Assembly (NCBI GenBank): GCA_017506865.1
Contig: JAFCMP010000490.1
Span: 248,001 to 312,000 of the forward strand
Length of the DNA stretch: 64,000 nucleotides
Reading direction: 5' to 3'
Origin: Tribonema minus
Lineage: Eukaryota > Sar > Xanthophyceae > Tribonematales > Tribonemataceae
The notes beneath the pieces are model-generated. The model was not told the DNA's origin. It did no database searches and saw nothing but the letters and a program-made list of their open reading frames with translations. Position numbers and translations under genes: made by a program. Shown here piece by piece: positions 50,747 through 61,883 of this stretch. Each line of letters begins with the position of its first letter. The first letter of the stretch is position 1.

Positions 50747-51316
50747 GACTCGTAATACAGTGTCACGTAGAAACACAAAATAACTGGTGTTGAAAGTACA
50801 CACTTTGCTGTCATGTTGTTGTTTGAGACAAGAAAATTGTCTCGCTTCTACAGTTCATATAAAAGTCTACTACAGGGGGTACAGCGTAGTGCACGCTCTC
50901 CTGACTTCTGTAATCCTCAAGCATTGCTGAATCCCAAGGGCCAGGTTTTTGTGCTGTTGCCGCGCCGTACATGTCACTAGGTGACCGCTTACCTCTGCAC
51001 ACCCCTCCCAGCAACCGCAAACACTTCCCTCCTTTAGCAATGCCACGCCACGCCAAGCCACGCCAACTGCTCTCTATAGTTATGTTATCACCTTTCTGCT
51101 ACAGTTTGGCGGCCCACTTGAAGTACGGCACACAGCAAGCGACATGAGGGCGACAACAGCAGCAGCAGCAGCTGCTGCAGCAGCAGCAAACCCCACCAGC
51201 AGTGGCAGCAGCACACAGCAGCAGTAGCAGCAGCAGTGGCAGCAGCAGCAGCAGACCCCACCAGCAGTGGCAGCAGCAGTAGCACAGCAGCAGCAGCAGC
51301 AGCAGCAGCAGCCAGC
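50747..51316. other. Intergenic; CAG/GCA trinucleotide tract
   Basis: 51140-51315 is mostly CAG repeats with an imperfect 54-bp duplication (ACCCCACCAGCAGTGGCAGC). It probably forms the 5' leader of the LRR gene and is open in several frames. Confidence 0.7.
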
Positions 51317-52660
51317 ATGGGAACGGCACAGCGGAGACGCAGCAAGAAGGCTTCTCGGGAAAAAATTGTCAGCAACATAATTCTTGAGGCGTTGTGCAAG
51401 GTGGATGAGCAGCATATGCTGAGTAAACCTGCCTGGGGACTGTGTACAGCTCTGAGGACAAAAAACCAGGTACGACTGCACCTCAGACCTCTGGAACCTC
51501 CACTAGAGGTGGCAGCTTGCATATTTGCCGTGAAAGAGGTGACCAATGTCATGCTCTCGGGCGTGTTCACAGACGGCATCCTCCACTGCATATGCGGCAT
51601 GGTGAGGCCTGGTCTGCTCGAATGGAAGCCAGATTTAACCGTGTTCGACAACCTCTTCAGCAGCGTGAAAGTTATGAAGCTGATGCACTTCAGCGGTCCG
51701 ATGCCACAATACCCTTCGGCGCTGCATACACTCCACATCTCCATGTGCCCGACCCTCACCGAGCTGCCGGAAAGCATTGGCGAGCTGGCGGCGTTGGAGA
51801 CGCTGTGTCTCCTAGGTTGCGGGCTGACCGCACTGCCGGACAGCATCGGCCAGCTGACGGCGCTCCGGAGGCTCGCACTCGAGGACTGCATGGCCCTCAC
51901 CGCGCTGCCGGACAGCATTGGCCAGCTGACGGCGCTCCAGACGCTCACAATCGACGGGTGCACGGCCCTCACCGCGCTGCCGGACAGCATCTGCGAGCTG
52001 GCGGCTTTAACGGAGCTTACTATCGATGCGTGCTGGGGACTCACTGCGCTGCCGGACGGCATCCACCAGCTGGCGGCGTTGAAGTCGCTTTCTGTGGGGG
52101 GCAAGGGGCTGACCGTGCTGCCGGACAGCATTGGCCAGCTGGCGGCCTTGGAGACGCTTGGTTTCTATGGGCTCCAGCGCCGCATTGCGCTGCCGAACAG
52201 CATCCGATTCGGCCAGCTGGCGGCACTGGAGGAGTTTTTTGTCCGTGGGTGCGGGGGCCTCGATGCGCTGCCGTACAGCATCGGCCAGCTGACGGCGTTA
52301 AAGACACTAGACATCATGAATTGCAGACGTCTGACCGAGCTGCCGGACAGCATTTGCCAGCTGACGGCATTGGAGACGCTGATTGTCTGCGGGTGCCAGG
52401 GCCTCACTGCGCTGCCGGACAGCATCGGCCAGCTGGCAGCACTGCGGAACCTTGTAGTAAGGAAATGCGAAGCCCTCACTGCGCTGCCGGAGAGCATCGG
52501 CCAGCTGGCAGCGCTGCGGAAGCTCGAAGTAAGGAACTGCGACGCCCTCACTGCGCTGCCTGCCAGCATAGGTCAGCTGCCCGCGCTGCAGCACATCAAT
52601 ATCGCAGGCACCCGCTGCACCAGTTTCAGCGTGCATGGTTGCCTAGTTGTTTGCCAGTAG
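51317..52660 (+). CDS. Leucine-rich-repeat protein
   Basis: A 447-residue protein from ATG 51317 (MGTAQRRRSKKASREK); the frame is open upstream only through the CAG tract. After about 140 residues of unique sequence come some 12 repeats of about 24 residues with the core LTALPDSIGQLTALETLxIxxC. This is the consensus of plant-type and disease-resistance-like LRRs. It ends with LPALQHINIAGTRCTSF. There is no signal peptide, membrane segment or kinase/NB-ARC domain, so it is likely an intracellular protein-binding scaffold. The repeats are nearly identical at DNA level (CTGCCGGACAGCAT), implying recent expansion. Confidence 0.82.
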   Translation: MGTAQRRRSKKASREKIVSNIILEALCKVDEQHMLSKPAWGLCTALRTKNQVRLHLRPLEPPLEVAACIFAVKEVTNVMLSGVFTDGILHCICGMVRPGLLEWKPDLTVFDNLFSSVKVMKLMHFSGPMPQYPSALHTLHISMCPTLTELPESIGELAALETLCLLGCGLTALPDSIGQLTALRRLALEDCMALTALPDSIGQLTALQTLTIDGCTALTALPDSICELAALTELTIDACWGLTALPDGIHQLAALKSLSVGGKGLTVLPDSIGQLAALETLGFYGLQRRIALPNSIRFGQLAALEEFFVRGCGGLDALPYSIGQLTALKTLDIMNCRRLTELPDSICQLTALETLIVCGCQGLTALPDSIGQLAALRNLVVRKCEALTALPESIGQLAALRKLEVRNCDALTALPASIGQLPALQHINIAGTRCTSFSVHGCLVVCQ

Positions 52661-53689
52661 GCGCCGTGGTTGCTATGCATACTAATAGAAGCGACGATTA
52701 CATACATCATGTACTTGAACTTCGAGCGGTCCCGTCTACCTGCACAACAACACAAACACATGTGAACATGCATGCCAATTCTTGCCGACACACACGCGCT
52801 TGAGGTTTGCAACCAGCACATGCGCTCTTGCAGTTTGCTGTTAACACATAGGCGCTTGCACTTTGTTACCAGCACACACGGGCTTGCAGTCTGCCACCAC
52901 CACATGCGCTTGCAGTTTGCTAGCATCACATGCGCTTGACATTCGCGCTTGCAGTTCGCTACCAACACACACGGGCTTGAGCTACGTCACAAGGCGTTAA
53001 CGCTGGCAGCGGTCGTACGAAAGGAGTGGCTGCGTAATCAAGACGTCAAGGACCAGAGCAAGTACGAGAACGGAGACAAAACGCTGGCAGCGTAAGTGCG
53101 CGAGCTCTATCTTCAAAGGTTGAGTAGCATTCATGAAATGCCCGTGGAGCCTGCAGTGCTGGAGAAACTCCAGCAGGAGACTGCCGAATTCTTCTGAGCA
53201 TGCTCCTATGTTGCTTCTTGCCCCCCAAAAATGCAGCAGATCTTCGCGGTCCTGCTGTCGCGCGAGCTCTGTGTCCGAGCCGCAGCCAGCACCTATGGAG
53301 CAAGTGGTACAGCGTAATACTATGTCGGGGGCAGGGTACTCAGTACGAGCAAAGCATGGGTTGCCACACAAAAGTGAGTCACACTACTGCGACAAACACG
53401 CAAGTGAGCCGCATGGAAGTATGTTCATGCAAAGGGGGCAACAGGCGAAGCGGCATATATTGCCTAAGCCATTACAGTGCACTATCTGTAGGCGAGGATT
53501 AAGGGCTCTGAGGTCCTCACATTTCAAGTTAGTGTGGTCAGACAAGTGGTCTGGCAACGTTGCTTTACCAAAATGTGTAAGGCCTGAAAGTGCACTATCC
53601 CAAGGCTCTGAGGTTCTCATATTTCAGAGGAGTCTGCTGAGACCAAAAGATTCAGGGAAGGCATAGTTGAACTTAACTGTTGAACACCG
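52661..53689. other. Intergenic with short tandem and dispersed repeats
   Basis: 52780-52980 holds five to six diverged units of CACATGCGCTTGCAGTTTGC. 53480-53660 carries two copies of the GGCTCTGAGGTTCTCATATT repeat. No gene is seen. Confidence 0.6.
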
Positions 53690-54268
53690 TCATGACAACC
53701 TCTGACACACGATCTCCGTTCCGATCCAGCGCTTTGTGCCGTCCGACACCTCTTCTCCGGAGTGCGGCAGGTTGATGTCAAACATCAATAGCCTCCCTCT
53801 CGCATGCTGTACGCGCACGGTGGCAGCGTAGTCATCGTCATAGAACTGGGTGTCACCCCCACTGAACTTGTCGCTGAGGCAGACGAGCACAGTGAACTTT
53901 GAGTACTCTCGCTTCAGGTCATCCCACTCTGCGCCCGTGTCCGTATGAATTCCAAAGCCCTGGCCCGTGCTAATAGATGCGTACATTACAACTTTAAAGC
54001 GGCTGTGGCCCACGACTTTCCATGCAACATGGCTGCCATCTACATATTGGTCCGAGGGGAGCCCTCTCCGCACGGCGTCGTATATCTTAAGCGCCAGGCC
54101 GGGGTTGACACATTTGCCATTCATGAACCTAGCGCCCCCTGCGAATCGTCGTTCGCTATCAGCGAGCTTGTCGTTCACAAACACTGCAAACTCCTGCAGA
54201 TCGCTGTCAGCGAGCGTGCCGGAAATGAGTGCAACCTCACCAGGGACTGGTGTCAGGGACCGGTACAT
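53690..54268 (-). CDS. 2OG-Fe(II) oxygenase (prolyl-4-hydroxylase type)
   Basis: A 192-residue protein from ATG 54268 (MYRSLTPVPGEVALISG). The double-stranded beta-helix is shown by MYASISTGQGFGIHTDTGAEW (iron ligands H-x-D), LVCLSDKFSGGDTQFYDD, the distal His in DINLPHSGEEVSDG, and Lys/Arg in TKRWIGTEIVC for 2-oxoglutarate. It would hydroxylate a prolyl or similar side chain using O2 and 2-oxoglutarate. Length and lack of signal peptide fit the viral and algal cytosolic P4H-like group. It is divergent from the capsid-like gene 60 bases away, and the shared gap contains TATAAAC. Confidence 0.83.
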   Translation of the reverse strand: MYRSLTPVPGEVALISGTLADSDLQEFAVFVNDKLADSERRFAGGARFMNGKCVNPGLALKIYDAVRRGLPSDQYVDGSHVAWKVVGHSRFKVVMYASISTGQGFGIHTDTGAEWDDLKREYSKFTVLVCLSDKFSGGDTQFYDDDYAATVRVQHARGRLLMFDINLPHSGEEVSDGTKRWIGTEIVCQRLS

Positions 54269-54327
54269 GGCTGCGCTATGCACGTGCTGTTTAAATTTCT
54301 GAGCCTGGCTATAAACGCAGACCACCA

Positions 54328-55349
54328 ATGGACGAGTACACGGGCGGAATAAGTGCTTGCATACTCGCAAAGGGGGGGCAAGACGAGCGCACTCTGCGAT
54401 GCGTGTCTGCCGACCATCCCAAGCACCAGTTGATGTGGGAGAGGCATGCTAGCTCATACGGCAGCATTCCACACGAGAGGGTGCCACACAAGTCAGCAAA
54501 ACGCGTAATACTGAAGTTGGCGGACCGCACTGAACGCGAGAGAGTAGACATGATCGGCGGACTGGAGCTCGTGATGACGGAGAAGGCAACAGCGCAGGTG
54601 GCATCGCTGTCTGACGTGTTGAGCAGTGTGACTGTTCTAGTCGGCGGCAGCACTGTTGACCGTTGGCTCAGCTCAGACATGGACACACTCATCCGCACAT
54701 CCAACACAATATTCGGAAAGAGGATCACGACGATCGGCGACTCGCTGGTGGTGCCGCTGACGCTGAGGCCGTGGAACACCGATGGCGTGTGGCCCATGTG
54801 CGGCGTGCGCGACCATGCCACAATCATCGAGATCGACTTCAAGACTGCAGAGATCGCGAGCTCGCTTAGATTGAACATTTGGGGAGACCGTTACTTGCTG
54901 AGCGAACCGCTGCGTACCGACTGGACCTGGCCGATCATCAGCATGAATGCCCGCCAGATGTGATGTACGACGGCAATGGGCTTTGCCGGACCAAGAAGTT
55001 TTTCAATCACCCGATCCGGGTGCTGGGAATATGGGGTTTCAACGCGAGTGAGGTCATCGCTGTGCGCCTCGAAGTGAACAAAAATGTCTACGACCAGTGG
55101 TGTGCACAACAGCTCGAGCATGCCAAGATCAACAGAGGTTGGGGTGATGCTGCTCCTTTGCTGGTGACTTTTGGAAACGATGCAATGACAGCCACGCCTC
55201 TGTCGACATTAAACCATTCGCGCCTGGATTGTGTGTACCTCGTGATCGAGACATCTGCGACATCACCCCGGTTGGTGAAGACAATGTCATTGTCCACACA
55301 AATCGTCAAAACTGCTGGTGGGCTAGGCGGGCTTGTATTCTCAAAGTAG
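54328..55349 (+). pseudogene. Capsid-like jelly-roll protein, frameshifted
   Basis: Frame one (54328-54963) begins MDEYTGGISACILAKGGQDE. It carries a pattern of double-jelly-roll capsids: RERVDMIGGLELVMT, VTVLVGGSTVDRW, RITTIGDSLVVPLTLRPWNT, then WPMCGVRDHATIIEIDF (compare I-GG-x-x-I-D/E, PL-x-F-W, LPL-x-x-x-x-H-x-V-x-I-x-F). A one-base shift near 54940-54960 leads into a frame ending at 55349 (NHPIRVLGIWGFNASEVIAV ... LDCVYLVIET). Total length would be about 340. The resemblance to giant-virus capsid-like proteins is by pattern only. It lacks the length of a full major capsid protein, so a minor or divergent form is likelier. Confidence 0.5.
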
Positions 55350-56265
55350 GCAGGCAACAAGTGGAATGGCAAGCAGCAAAATATCGACTGAGAGCTTCTC
55401 ATCATTTTGAGTCACCTGTTTGCGCTGCAATGGTGTGCGTTCATGCTTTACACAAACTACTCCCGAAACTGAACAAACGAAGCAACTTGAGCCCATACAG
55501 TAACACGCCGCGCCGCAATTGACAGCTTCAAGGCACACAAATGTGCGGCGTACAAAAGACATGGAAGTAGGAGTAAGTTGTCAAAGCACTATCCCTAGGC
55601 AAGGTTCAAAGGCTCTGAGGTTGTCATATTTCAGATGCTGGCTTCCCTTGTTAAATACGAGGCATGATCCCCACACATCAAGCCTACTGCTGTTGTGCGC
55701 CTGCTCCTGTTGTGCGCAGGTGATGAACGCGATCGTGTCACATTGAACGCAAACATGTCACATTGAACATGACGATCGCCGACTACCAAGGACTACGCGA
55801 TCAGGTCCCGAGAGCAGTACCGATCAAAGAGATGTACAGGCTAAATGAGACGATGTTTGACCTCGGATGACAGCCTTGTTCCTTTTGGGTTACTCTCTGT
55901 CAACTCACAGCATCCGTTCCACCGGAAAATGATGTTCACATCTCCTTGAGGTTGCGCATTGCGTGCCGCTGCATCGTTTGGTAGCGTGTGTCGCACTTGC
56001 AATGAATGACCGCGTTTGGACCGTGGTGTTGTCGTTGTCACCCTGCACAAGAATATGGTTCAGCTCATGAATGTCATGCGCGCCCCTTACTGTGCCATCA
56101 CCTTGCCTCCTAATACTTTTTTACACCAGCGAGCAAGCTGCTCAAGACGGCGTATCAGATTCGGTGAATTATTGCGTCACGTCAAGATGCGCATAAAATC
56201 AATATTGCCTCACGTCAATGTGCAGCAGTCACTCACAACCTCTCTGACCGTCAGTCACTCACATC
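55350..56265. other. Intergenic with dispersed repeats and a tiny ORF
   Basis: A 33-codon frame at 55769-55870 (MTIADYQGLRDQVPRAVPIK...) looks coding-like and may be a gene remnant. The GGTTCAAAGGCTCTGAGG repeat occurs at 55600-55640. Confidence 0.4.
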
Positions 56266-57606
56266 ATGACCAAAGCTGCACGCAAGACGGCCGAGGAGAC
56301 CAAGAAGCAGAGCCGGTTGTGTAACAAGGCCAAAAAGCCGGACAAGCCATCTGAGAAGCGCAAGAACCTGACGTTCGAGGACTTGAAGAGAGCTTCCATT
56401 GACTGGGGCCACAGCATTGACAATGGTGACGACAAGCAGCGCAAGCACATCCAAGTGCAGGGGAAATGCATGTCAAAGTGCACAATGCTCCTGGCTGACG
56501 GCAGTGTCACACCAACATACAATAACATCCAAAGTGGGCACACTTCGCCGCCAAACATGCCCATGGAGGTCGTCCAGGCGCGCAAGGAAGCGGGAAATGC
56601 CAAGAGGAGTGTGACACACAAAGCTCGCGGTCTCGGCCAAACGCATCATCTCGAGCAAACCACATTTGAAGCACTACTGGACGTCACGAGTCTGCGTGGC
56701 GTGCTGGAGTACCCCTGGGCGCCGGACGGCGTCAGTGTCGACGTGGCGCTGAGATGTGCAGACACGGCCGCAGATGCGTACTGCCCGTGTCAACTCAAGG
56801 CATCTGATACGACAGATGGCGGACAGTTCGACTTCAATCTGTCGAAATCGAACATGCTCACGAAATACGCAGGCCGTCTCATCGTCGCAATTGGCTACAA
56901 ACAGGGTGACGACGATCAGCTGAGCATTACTCAGGTCTTTGTGCTGTCCCACGCGGACGATATGCCAGGCAAATCTCTGTGCCCCATGGTTCATCCGCAG
57001 CGTAAAGATGCTTTTGCAAACAACCGATTTCGCATGGATGATGATGAACAGAGGAAGCTGTGTCGGGAAAGGATCCTGGAGGGCATGCGGAAGGTGCCGC
57101 ACCACACGCTGTACGAGACCTTCTTCAGCCTCGAAGTGAACCGCAACGTGTCTAAGAACCACAAGATGGAGCTAATCGGTTTGAAGCACATATACAATGC
57201 GCTGCCCACCAATACCACGATGACTCTGGCCAGCGACAAGAACAAGACAGTGGATTTTCATATTCATCGTGCTGAGATCTCTCTTGGCATATCAGCCAAA
57301 ACTGCGAGCCTCGACCACAAGAAGCCTGATGGGACTTCGTCGGGGTTTTGGTTTGAGAAAGGAGCAGCACCTGACCACCACAAGTGCGACTGGGTGCTGG
57401 TTGTATACCTGGACAAATCACGCACGATTGTCGAAGGCTTCTCTGCAATCAAGGGCAGTGCAGTGTACACAGATGACAAGGGTGAAACCTTCGGTTGGCA
57501 CAAGTCGGGATGCAAGCAGGGGGTTCACTACACCATTTGCAAGTACAAGGCATGGGAGCTTGTGAAAGCGATCGACATCATGTTGAAGCCGGGAGGACAA
57601 TCGTAG
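56266..57606 (+). CDS. Unknown intronless protein, possible nuclease fold
   Basis: A 446-residue protein with a Lys-rich start (MTKAARKTAEETKKQSRLCN). Two halves look related: the first has PDGVSVDVALRCAD and YCPCQLKAS after EQTTFEALLDVTSLRGVLEY. The second has VDFHIHRAEISLGISAKTAS and CDWVLVVYLDKSRTIVEGFS. A buried D followed by (E/Q)-x-K at a strand end is how PD-(D/E)XK nucleases read, so one or two such domains are possible, with QLK as a variant. I do not recognise a specific family. There are no introns. Confidence 0.65.
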   Translation: MTKAARKTAEETKKQSRLCNKAKKPDKPSEKRKNLTFEDLKRASIDWGHSIDNGDDKQRKHIQVQGKCMSKCTMLLADGSVTPTYNNIQSGHTSPPNMPMEVVQARKEAGNAKRSVTHKARGLGQTHHLEQTTFEALLDVTSLRGVLEYPWAPDGVSVDVALRCADTAADAYCPCQLKASDTTDGGQFDFNLSKSNMLTKYAGRLIVAIGYKQGDDDQLSITQVFVLSHADDMPGKSLCPMVHPQRKDAFANNRFRMDDDEQRKLCRERILEGMRKVPHHTLYETFFSLEVNRNVSKNHKMELIGLKHIYNALPTNTTMTLASDKNKTVDFHIHRAEISLGISAKTASLDHKKPDGTSSGFWFEKGAAPDHHKCDWVLVVYLDKSRTIVEGFSAIKGSAVYTDDKGETFGWHKSGCKQGVHYTICKYKAWELVKAIDIMLKPGGQS

Positions 57607-59862
57607 CAAGACGATGCATGAGATGGATCAGTATGTTTGAGGAGGGACAGTCTGCCTGCCAATGGTGATTGTCACGCATCAATATAACAAACATGAAGTT
57701 ACTGAACTGTATGCATTGCAGCATGCGCATGAACCTTCATCGCGCTTGTCACTTGTCGCACCAGCGGTGATCTTGGCATGACTCCTGCTTCCAGGCATGA
57801 CTCCTGCTTCCAGAGTCCAAAATATTCTGGCAAATAATGTGCTCAGGATGAGAGTAAGCGGGCTAACCCGCAGCGACAATAACCATCGCCAATGGCAGCA
57901 GCTCCTGTGTACAGCAGCATTATAAAGTGAATGAGGAAAACATGACTAACAAAGCGCATGAGCTTGCGCAACACTTTCGCGACTACGTTGACGTCGTGCG
58001 CATGCTTCTCTGTGAGGACAGAAAGCGCACAGTCCCTAGGCAAGGTTCATGAGGTGCTTCATGCCCTACTTGGTGAGCGCATGTTGTTTTAGGCGAGAAA
58101 GCGCACTATCCCTAGGCGAGGTCCAAAGGCTCTGAGGTTCTCACATTTCAGAGTGTGGTTTACTCAATTGGTCTGACAACATGATTGACTATATTGTTTG
58201 AGGCGTGCAAGACTTAGTGCACTATCCCTAGGCAAGGTTCAAAGGCTCTGAGGTTCTCATATTTCAAAGGAGTACCAGATTCGGGGATGAGCACAAGTTG
58301 AAGTTGAATAAAATCCACTTGAAGTTGGGTGAATATAAGTTACAGAAATCAGGAGAGCGTCGTACGCTGCGCGTTTTGCTTTCGCGCTATAGAAACTATT
58401 TCAGATCAAAAGATTCGGGGATGAGCACAGTTGAAGTTGAATATAATCCACTTGAAGTTGACCCTAATATAAGTTACAGAAATCAGGAGACCGTCGTACA
58501 CAGTTGAAGTTGAATATAATATAGGCATGCACTCACCCCCTCAAATGTTTCGCGCCCACATCGCCATCACCATACCGCGCTCCAGGCTGCTGCTATTTGT
58601 TAGGGGTTGCCGGTGCTGCAGACATGGTTGAAGGTGCAGGTCAACCAGTGCAAATTGAGGTTCAACGATGTGACAGAGAATTGTGAGACACGCGCAAGTG
58701 ACGGAGGCACGAAAGGGAGTACATGGTGTGTAAGGCATGAAACCATACCTCTCCAACTTCTAGAGGCGGTGAGATTCTCATATATCAGTATAATGTCTAG
58801 GCTGCTGAAGGTTTCGGGACACTTGTGTTGTGTAGGAATGAGCGACTAGCGCAGGCAAAGGTGAGGAACAAAAATTCGCTCAGTTGATCATGTTGTCTAA
58901 GGCATGAAACCATACCTCTCCAAGCAAGCTCTACAGGCTGTGAGGTTCTCATATTTTAGAACACTCTAGTCAGAATGTGGGTGTACATGGCCAAGGCTGC
59001 TGCTGCTGCTGCTGCCTGCTGTCCACTGCCGTTTGCAGCAGAAGGCACAGTTGCAGTTTAATATAATCCACTTGAAGTTGGGTGAATATAAGTTACAGAA
59101 ATCAGGAGAGCGTCGTACGCTGCGCGTTTTGCTTTCGCGCTATAGAAACTATTTCAGGTCAAAAGATTCGGGGATGAGCATAGTTGCAGTTGAATATAAT
59201 GCACTTGAAGTTGGGTGAATATAAGTTACAGAAATCAGGAGAACGTCGTACGCTGCGCGTTTTGCTTTCGCGCTATAGAAACTATTTCAGATCAAAAGAT
59301 TCGGGGATGAGCACAGTTGAAGTTGAATATAATCCACTTGAAGTTGACCCTAATATAAGTTACAGAAATCAGGAGAGCGTCGTACGCTGCGCGCTTTGCT
59401 TTCGCACGTTGGTGCCCACCTGGCCAAAGTCCAAGATTCGTGGCTAGTGCTCCTGTACAGAGATGTTGCAATGCGTATGCATGCTAAGATGACGCCATTG
59501 CGAGAAATGGGCATTGGGGGTTTCTGCTCGCTGCTGCTGCCCAATCTGCCTTTCCACTTCCATTTACTGATACACGACAACAACGCTACAGCAGCCGGTA
59601 ACAACTGGCGTTTGTCCGGTAATGGCAGTGCTGCAACAGGCACGCATTGCGGACGCAGCACGCAACAGTGAGCACACATGGGTGCCACAGTGTGATGCTG
59701 TGACACAACACACATTGTCAAGTACACGGCACGCAACGAAACGGACAACCACTGACCAGGACAGATGGGCCCAATTCAATGTATTCAACATGCTTTTTCA
59801 GGCCTAGCATGCGCTGTATATACACACTCACGACAGAAGTGCGCAGACCGTCGTCTTAACAA
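57607..59862. repeat. Repeat-rich host DNA with 140-bp family arrays
   Basis: Arrays of a unit of about 135-150 bp lie at 58270-58520 and 59040-59410. The unit reads CACTTGAAGTTGGGTGAATA, AAGTTACAGAAATCAGGAGA, TTTCGCGCTATAGAAACTAT, AAAAGATTCGGGGATGAGCA. Copies of CTATCCCTAGGCAAGGTTCA...TCATATTTCAGAG occur at about 58028, 58100 and 58220. No gene is supported, although the repeats give open frames. Confidence 0.85.
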
Positions 59863-60753
59863 CTACCGGGCTTGGGCTGCCATCGCATCCAGCTTTCTCT
59901 TCAGTGCTACGTGCTGCACCATGAGCTGTTTTCTCAGTCGCTTAAGGGCCAACTCTACTTTCTCGCAATCTTCCGTGCTAATCCGCTCGTCGTCGAGCAT
60001 GTCAGTCAGAACCTCGCATGCACCAGCTTTCACCAGTGCAGCTGCGTTGACATCGCTACCTTCGCTGAGAAGGCACACAAGTGTCAGTATACTCGTGAGA
60101 TCAGGAGACCCAGCGACGTCATCACGCAGCAGCATGACAACGAGATCACATGCGCAGATGAGTCTGCAACGGCAGACATCATGCTCTGTCATGTCTATGA
60201 GCAGGCCAATGCACACCACTGACTTATCGTAGTCAGTCTTACAATAAAAATTTAGCGCACTCACTACAAACTCGCAAGCACCAGCAGCCGCACTGTCTCT
60301 GACCCGCTCTGGAATTGGATCGTATGAGCCGTACACCACAACAACCCATCTCACGATATACAGAGCTGACTCCAGAATGGAAGGATCTGCAGGGTGTGCT
60401 TTTACAGCTGCTATCACGGCCTCAATTATACCTGCGTCGTACAGCTCATCGGCCAACAACTCCTCGTCGAAAACGGCGAGGTCAGAAACAGTGGTCAGGC
60501 ACACGCTCAGCACAGCCTTACACTTCATGTGCGCATAAACCGCTGCTACCAAGACTGCATGCAATCCCGCCGAAATGCAGGCTTCCAACTTCCGCTGGCA
60601 CTCGCGGTATCCGCCTTCGGTGAGGTGGAGTTGTAAATCCTTACCACCGAGCTTGATAACCTCTGCGTCACAAAGGTTGGCACACATGAGCTGGATCACC
60701 CTTGTCAATCTCTTGGCGGCTTTCGCCTCCGTCATGAGATCGCAAGCGTTCAT
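59863..60753 (-). CDS. Armadillo-like helical repeat protein
   Basis: A 296-residue protein from ATG 60753 (MNACDLMTEAKAAKRLTRVI). It is all-helical with ARM-like units: LYDAGIIEAVIAAVKAHPAD, SAAAGACEFVVSALNF and LVKAGACEVLTDMLDD, each followed by a second helix. The AGA/AGI-x-E-x-(V/L) signature resembles the protein at 38868 but with longer, more diverged units. It ends in a basic helix (LKRLRKQLMVQHVALKRKLD). It is intronless and surrounded by repeat arrays, possibly the last gene of the virus-like cluster. Confidence 0.65.
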   Translation of the reverse strand: MNACDLMTEAKAAKRLTRVIQLMCANLCDAEVIKLGGKDLQLHLTEGGYRECQRKLEACISAGLHAVLVAAVYAHMKCKAVLSVCLTTVSDLAVFDEELLADELYDAGIIEAVIAAVKAHPADPSILESALYIVRWVVVVYGSYDPIPERVRDSAAAGACEFVVSALNFYCKTDYDKSVVCIGLLIDMTEHDVCRCRLICACDLVVMLLRDDVAGSPDLTSILTLVCLLSEGSDVNAAALVKAGACEVLTDMLDDERISTEDCEKVELALKRLRKQLMVQHVALKRKLDAMAAQAR

Positions 60754-60765
60754 GACTATCTCCAC

Positions 60766-61620
60766 CTGAGATGGGAAAAAGAGCTCACGTCAACATTCCG
60801 GACAGCTGAAGCATGATATGCGCTTGCTAGAGCAAGGCCATCGACTGACGCCATTTCGTAGCTGGTTGTGAACTTGCAACATTATTTGATCATCAGCATA
60901 CCCAGTCATGACTGCGGTTGAGCACCTACAGATAAAGCACAAGCTCACTGAGCAGCATCAGCTGCTTGCACAAGCCCAAGAGCACCAATGGCGTCTCTCA
61001 TGCTGGCCAGGTCCATCATGGTTTTGTGCTGCCAGTAGTCGCTCAACATGCGAGTCTGCACTTGAGTCACGAAAGTGTGGCACACGAAAGTGCGCCAACG
61101 AAAGTGCGGCCAACGAAAGTGTGGCCAACGAAAGTGCGGCCAATGAAAGTGTGGCACACGAAAGTGGGGCATACGCAAGACACGGAAGTAGGAGTTATGT
61201 TGTCTAAGGCATCACATCGCACTGTCCCTGGCAAGGTTCAAAGGCTGAGGTTATCATATTTCAGAGGAGTCTCCTGAGACCAGATTTGGGGATGAGCACA
61301 GTTGCAGTTGAATATAATCCACCTGAAGTTGGGTGTAATATAAGTTACAGAAATCAGGAGAGCGTGTACACTGCCCATTTTGCTTTCGCGCTATAGAAAC
61401 TATCTCAGATCAAAAGATTCGGGGATGAGCACAGTTGAAGTTGGATATAATCCACTTGAAGTTTGGTGAATTTAAGTTACAGAAATTGGGAGAGCGTCGT
61501 ACGCTGCGCGTTTTGCTTTCGCGCTATAGAAACTATCTCAGATCAAAAGATTCGGGGATGAGCACACTTGAAGTCGAATATAATTTAATAGGGTAGCCCA
61601 ATTTTCAAAGTAAATTAAAC
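60766..61620. repeat. GAAAGTGCGGCC minisatellite and 140-bp repeats
   Basis: 61060-61180 has about nine ACGAAAGTGCGGCCA units, and 61290-61590 has two to three units of the 140-bp family. No gene. Confidence 0.8.
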
Positions 61621-61688
61621 TATAGTAGCCCGAACCTTACGTGCCAACACCCAGATGTCACTCTCAGTCATACTACGACATGCCATGA

Positions 61689-61883
61689 GTTCTGACGACT
61701 GCGCAGGCCGAGAGCGCGGCCAAGGCACTCCACTATGACCCGACGACTGCTGCAATAGGCCGCAAAGATCACACACAGGGGTACACCGAGGCAAACTGTA
61801 ACCTGTGCTGCAAGATATTGGAAGATGGTTACACGCATCAGAAGCACGACATCCTGGATGCGTGGGTGCGTCTGCACATGTAA
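61689..61883 (+). pseudogene. Short coding-like fragment
   Basis: An open stretch after a stop, without ATG, reads ESAAKALHYDPTTAAIGRKD and CNLCCKILEDGYTHQKHDIL and ends at TAA. The C-x2-C and H-x2-KHD suggest a real zinc-type carboxyl end, perhaps a remnant or a last exon. Confidence 0.35.

Noticed and set aside
58298..59447. Open frames with KLGEYKLQKSGERRTLRVLL repeats
   Set aside because: These translate the 140-bp repeat family; no start context or non-repeat sequence supports a protein.
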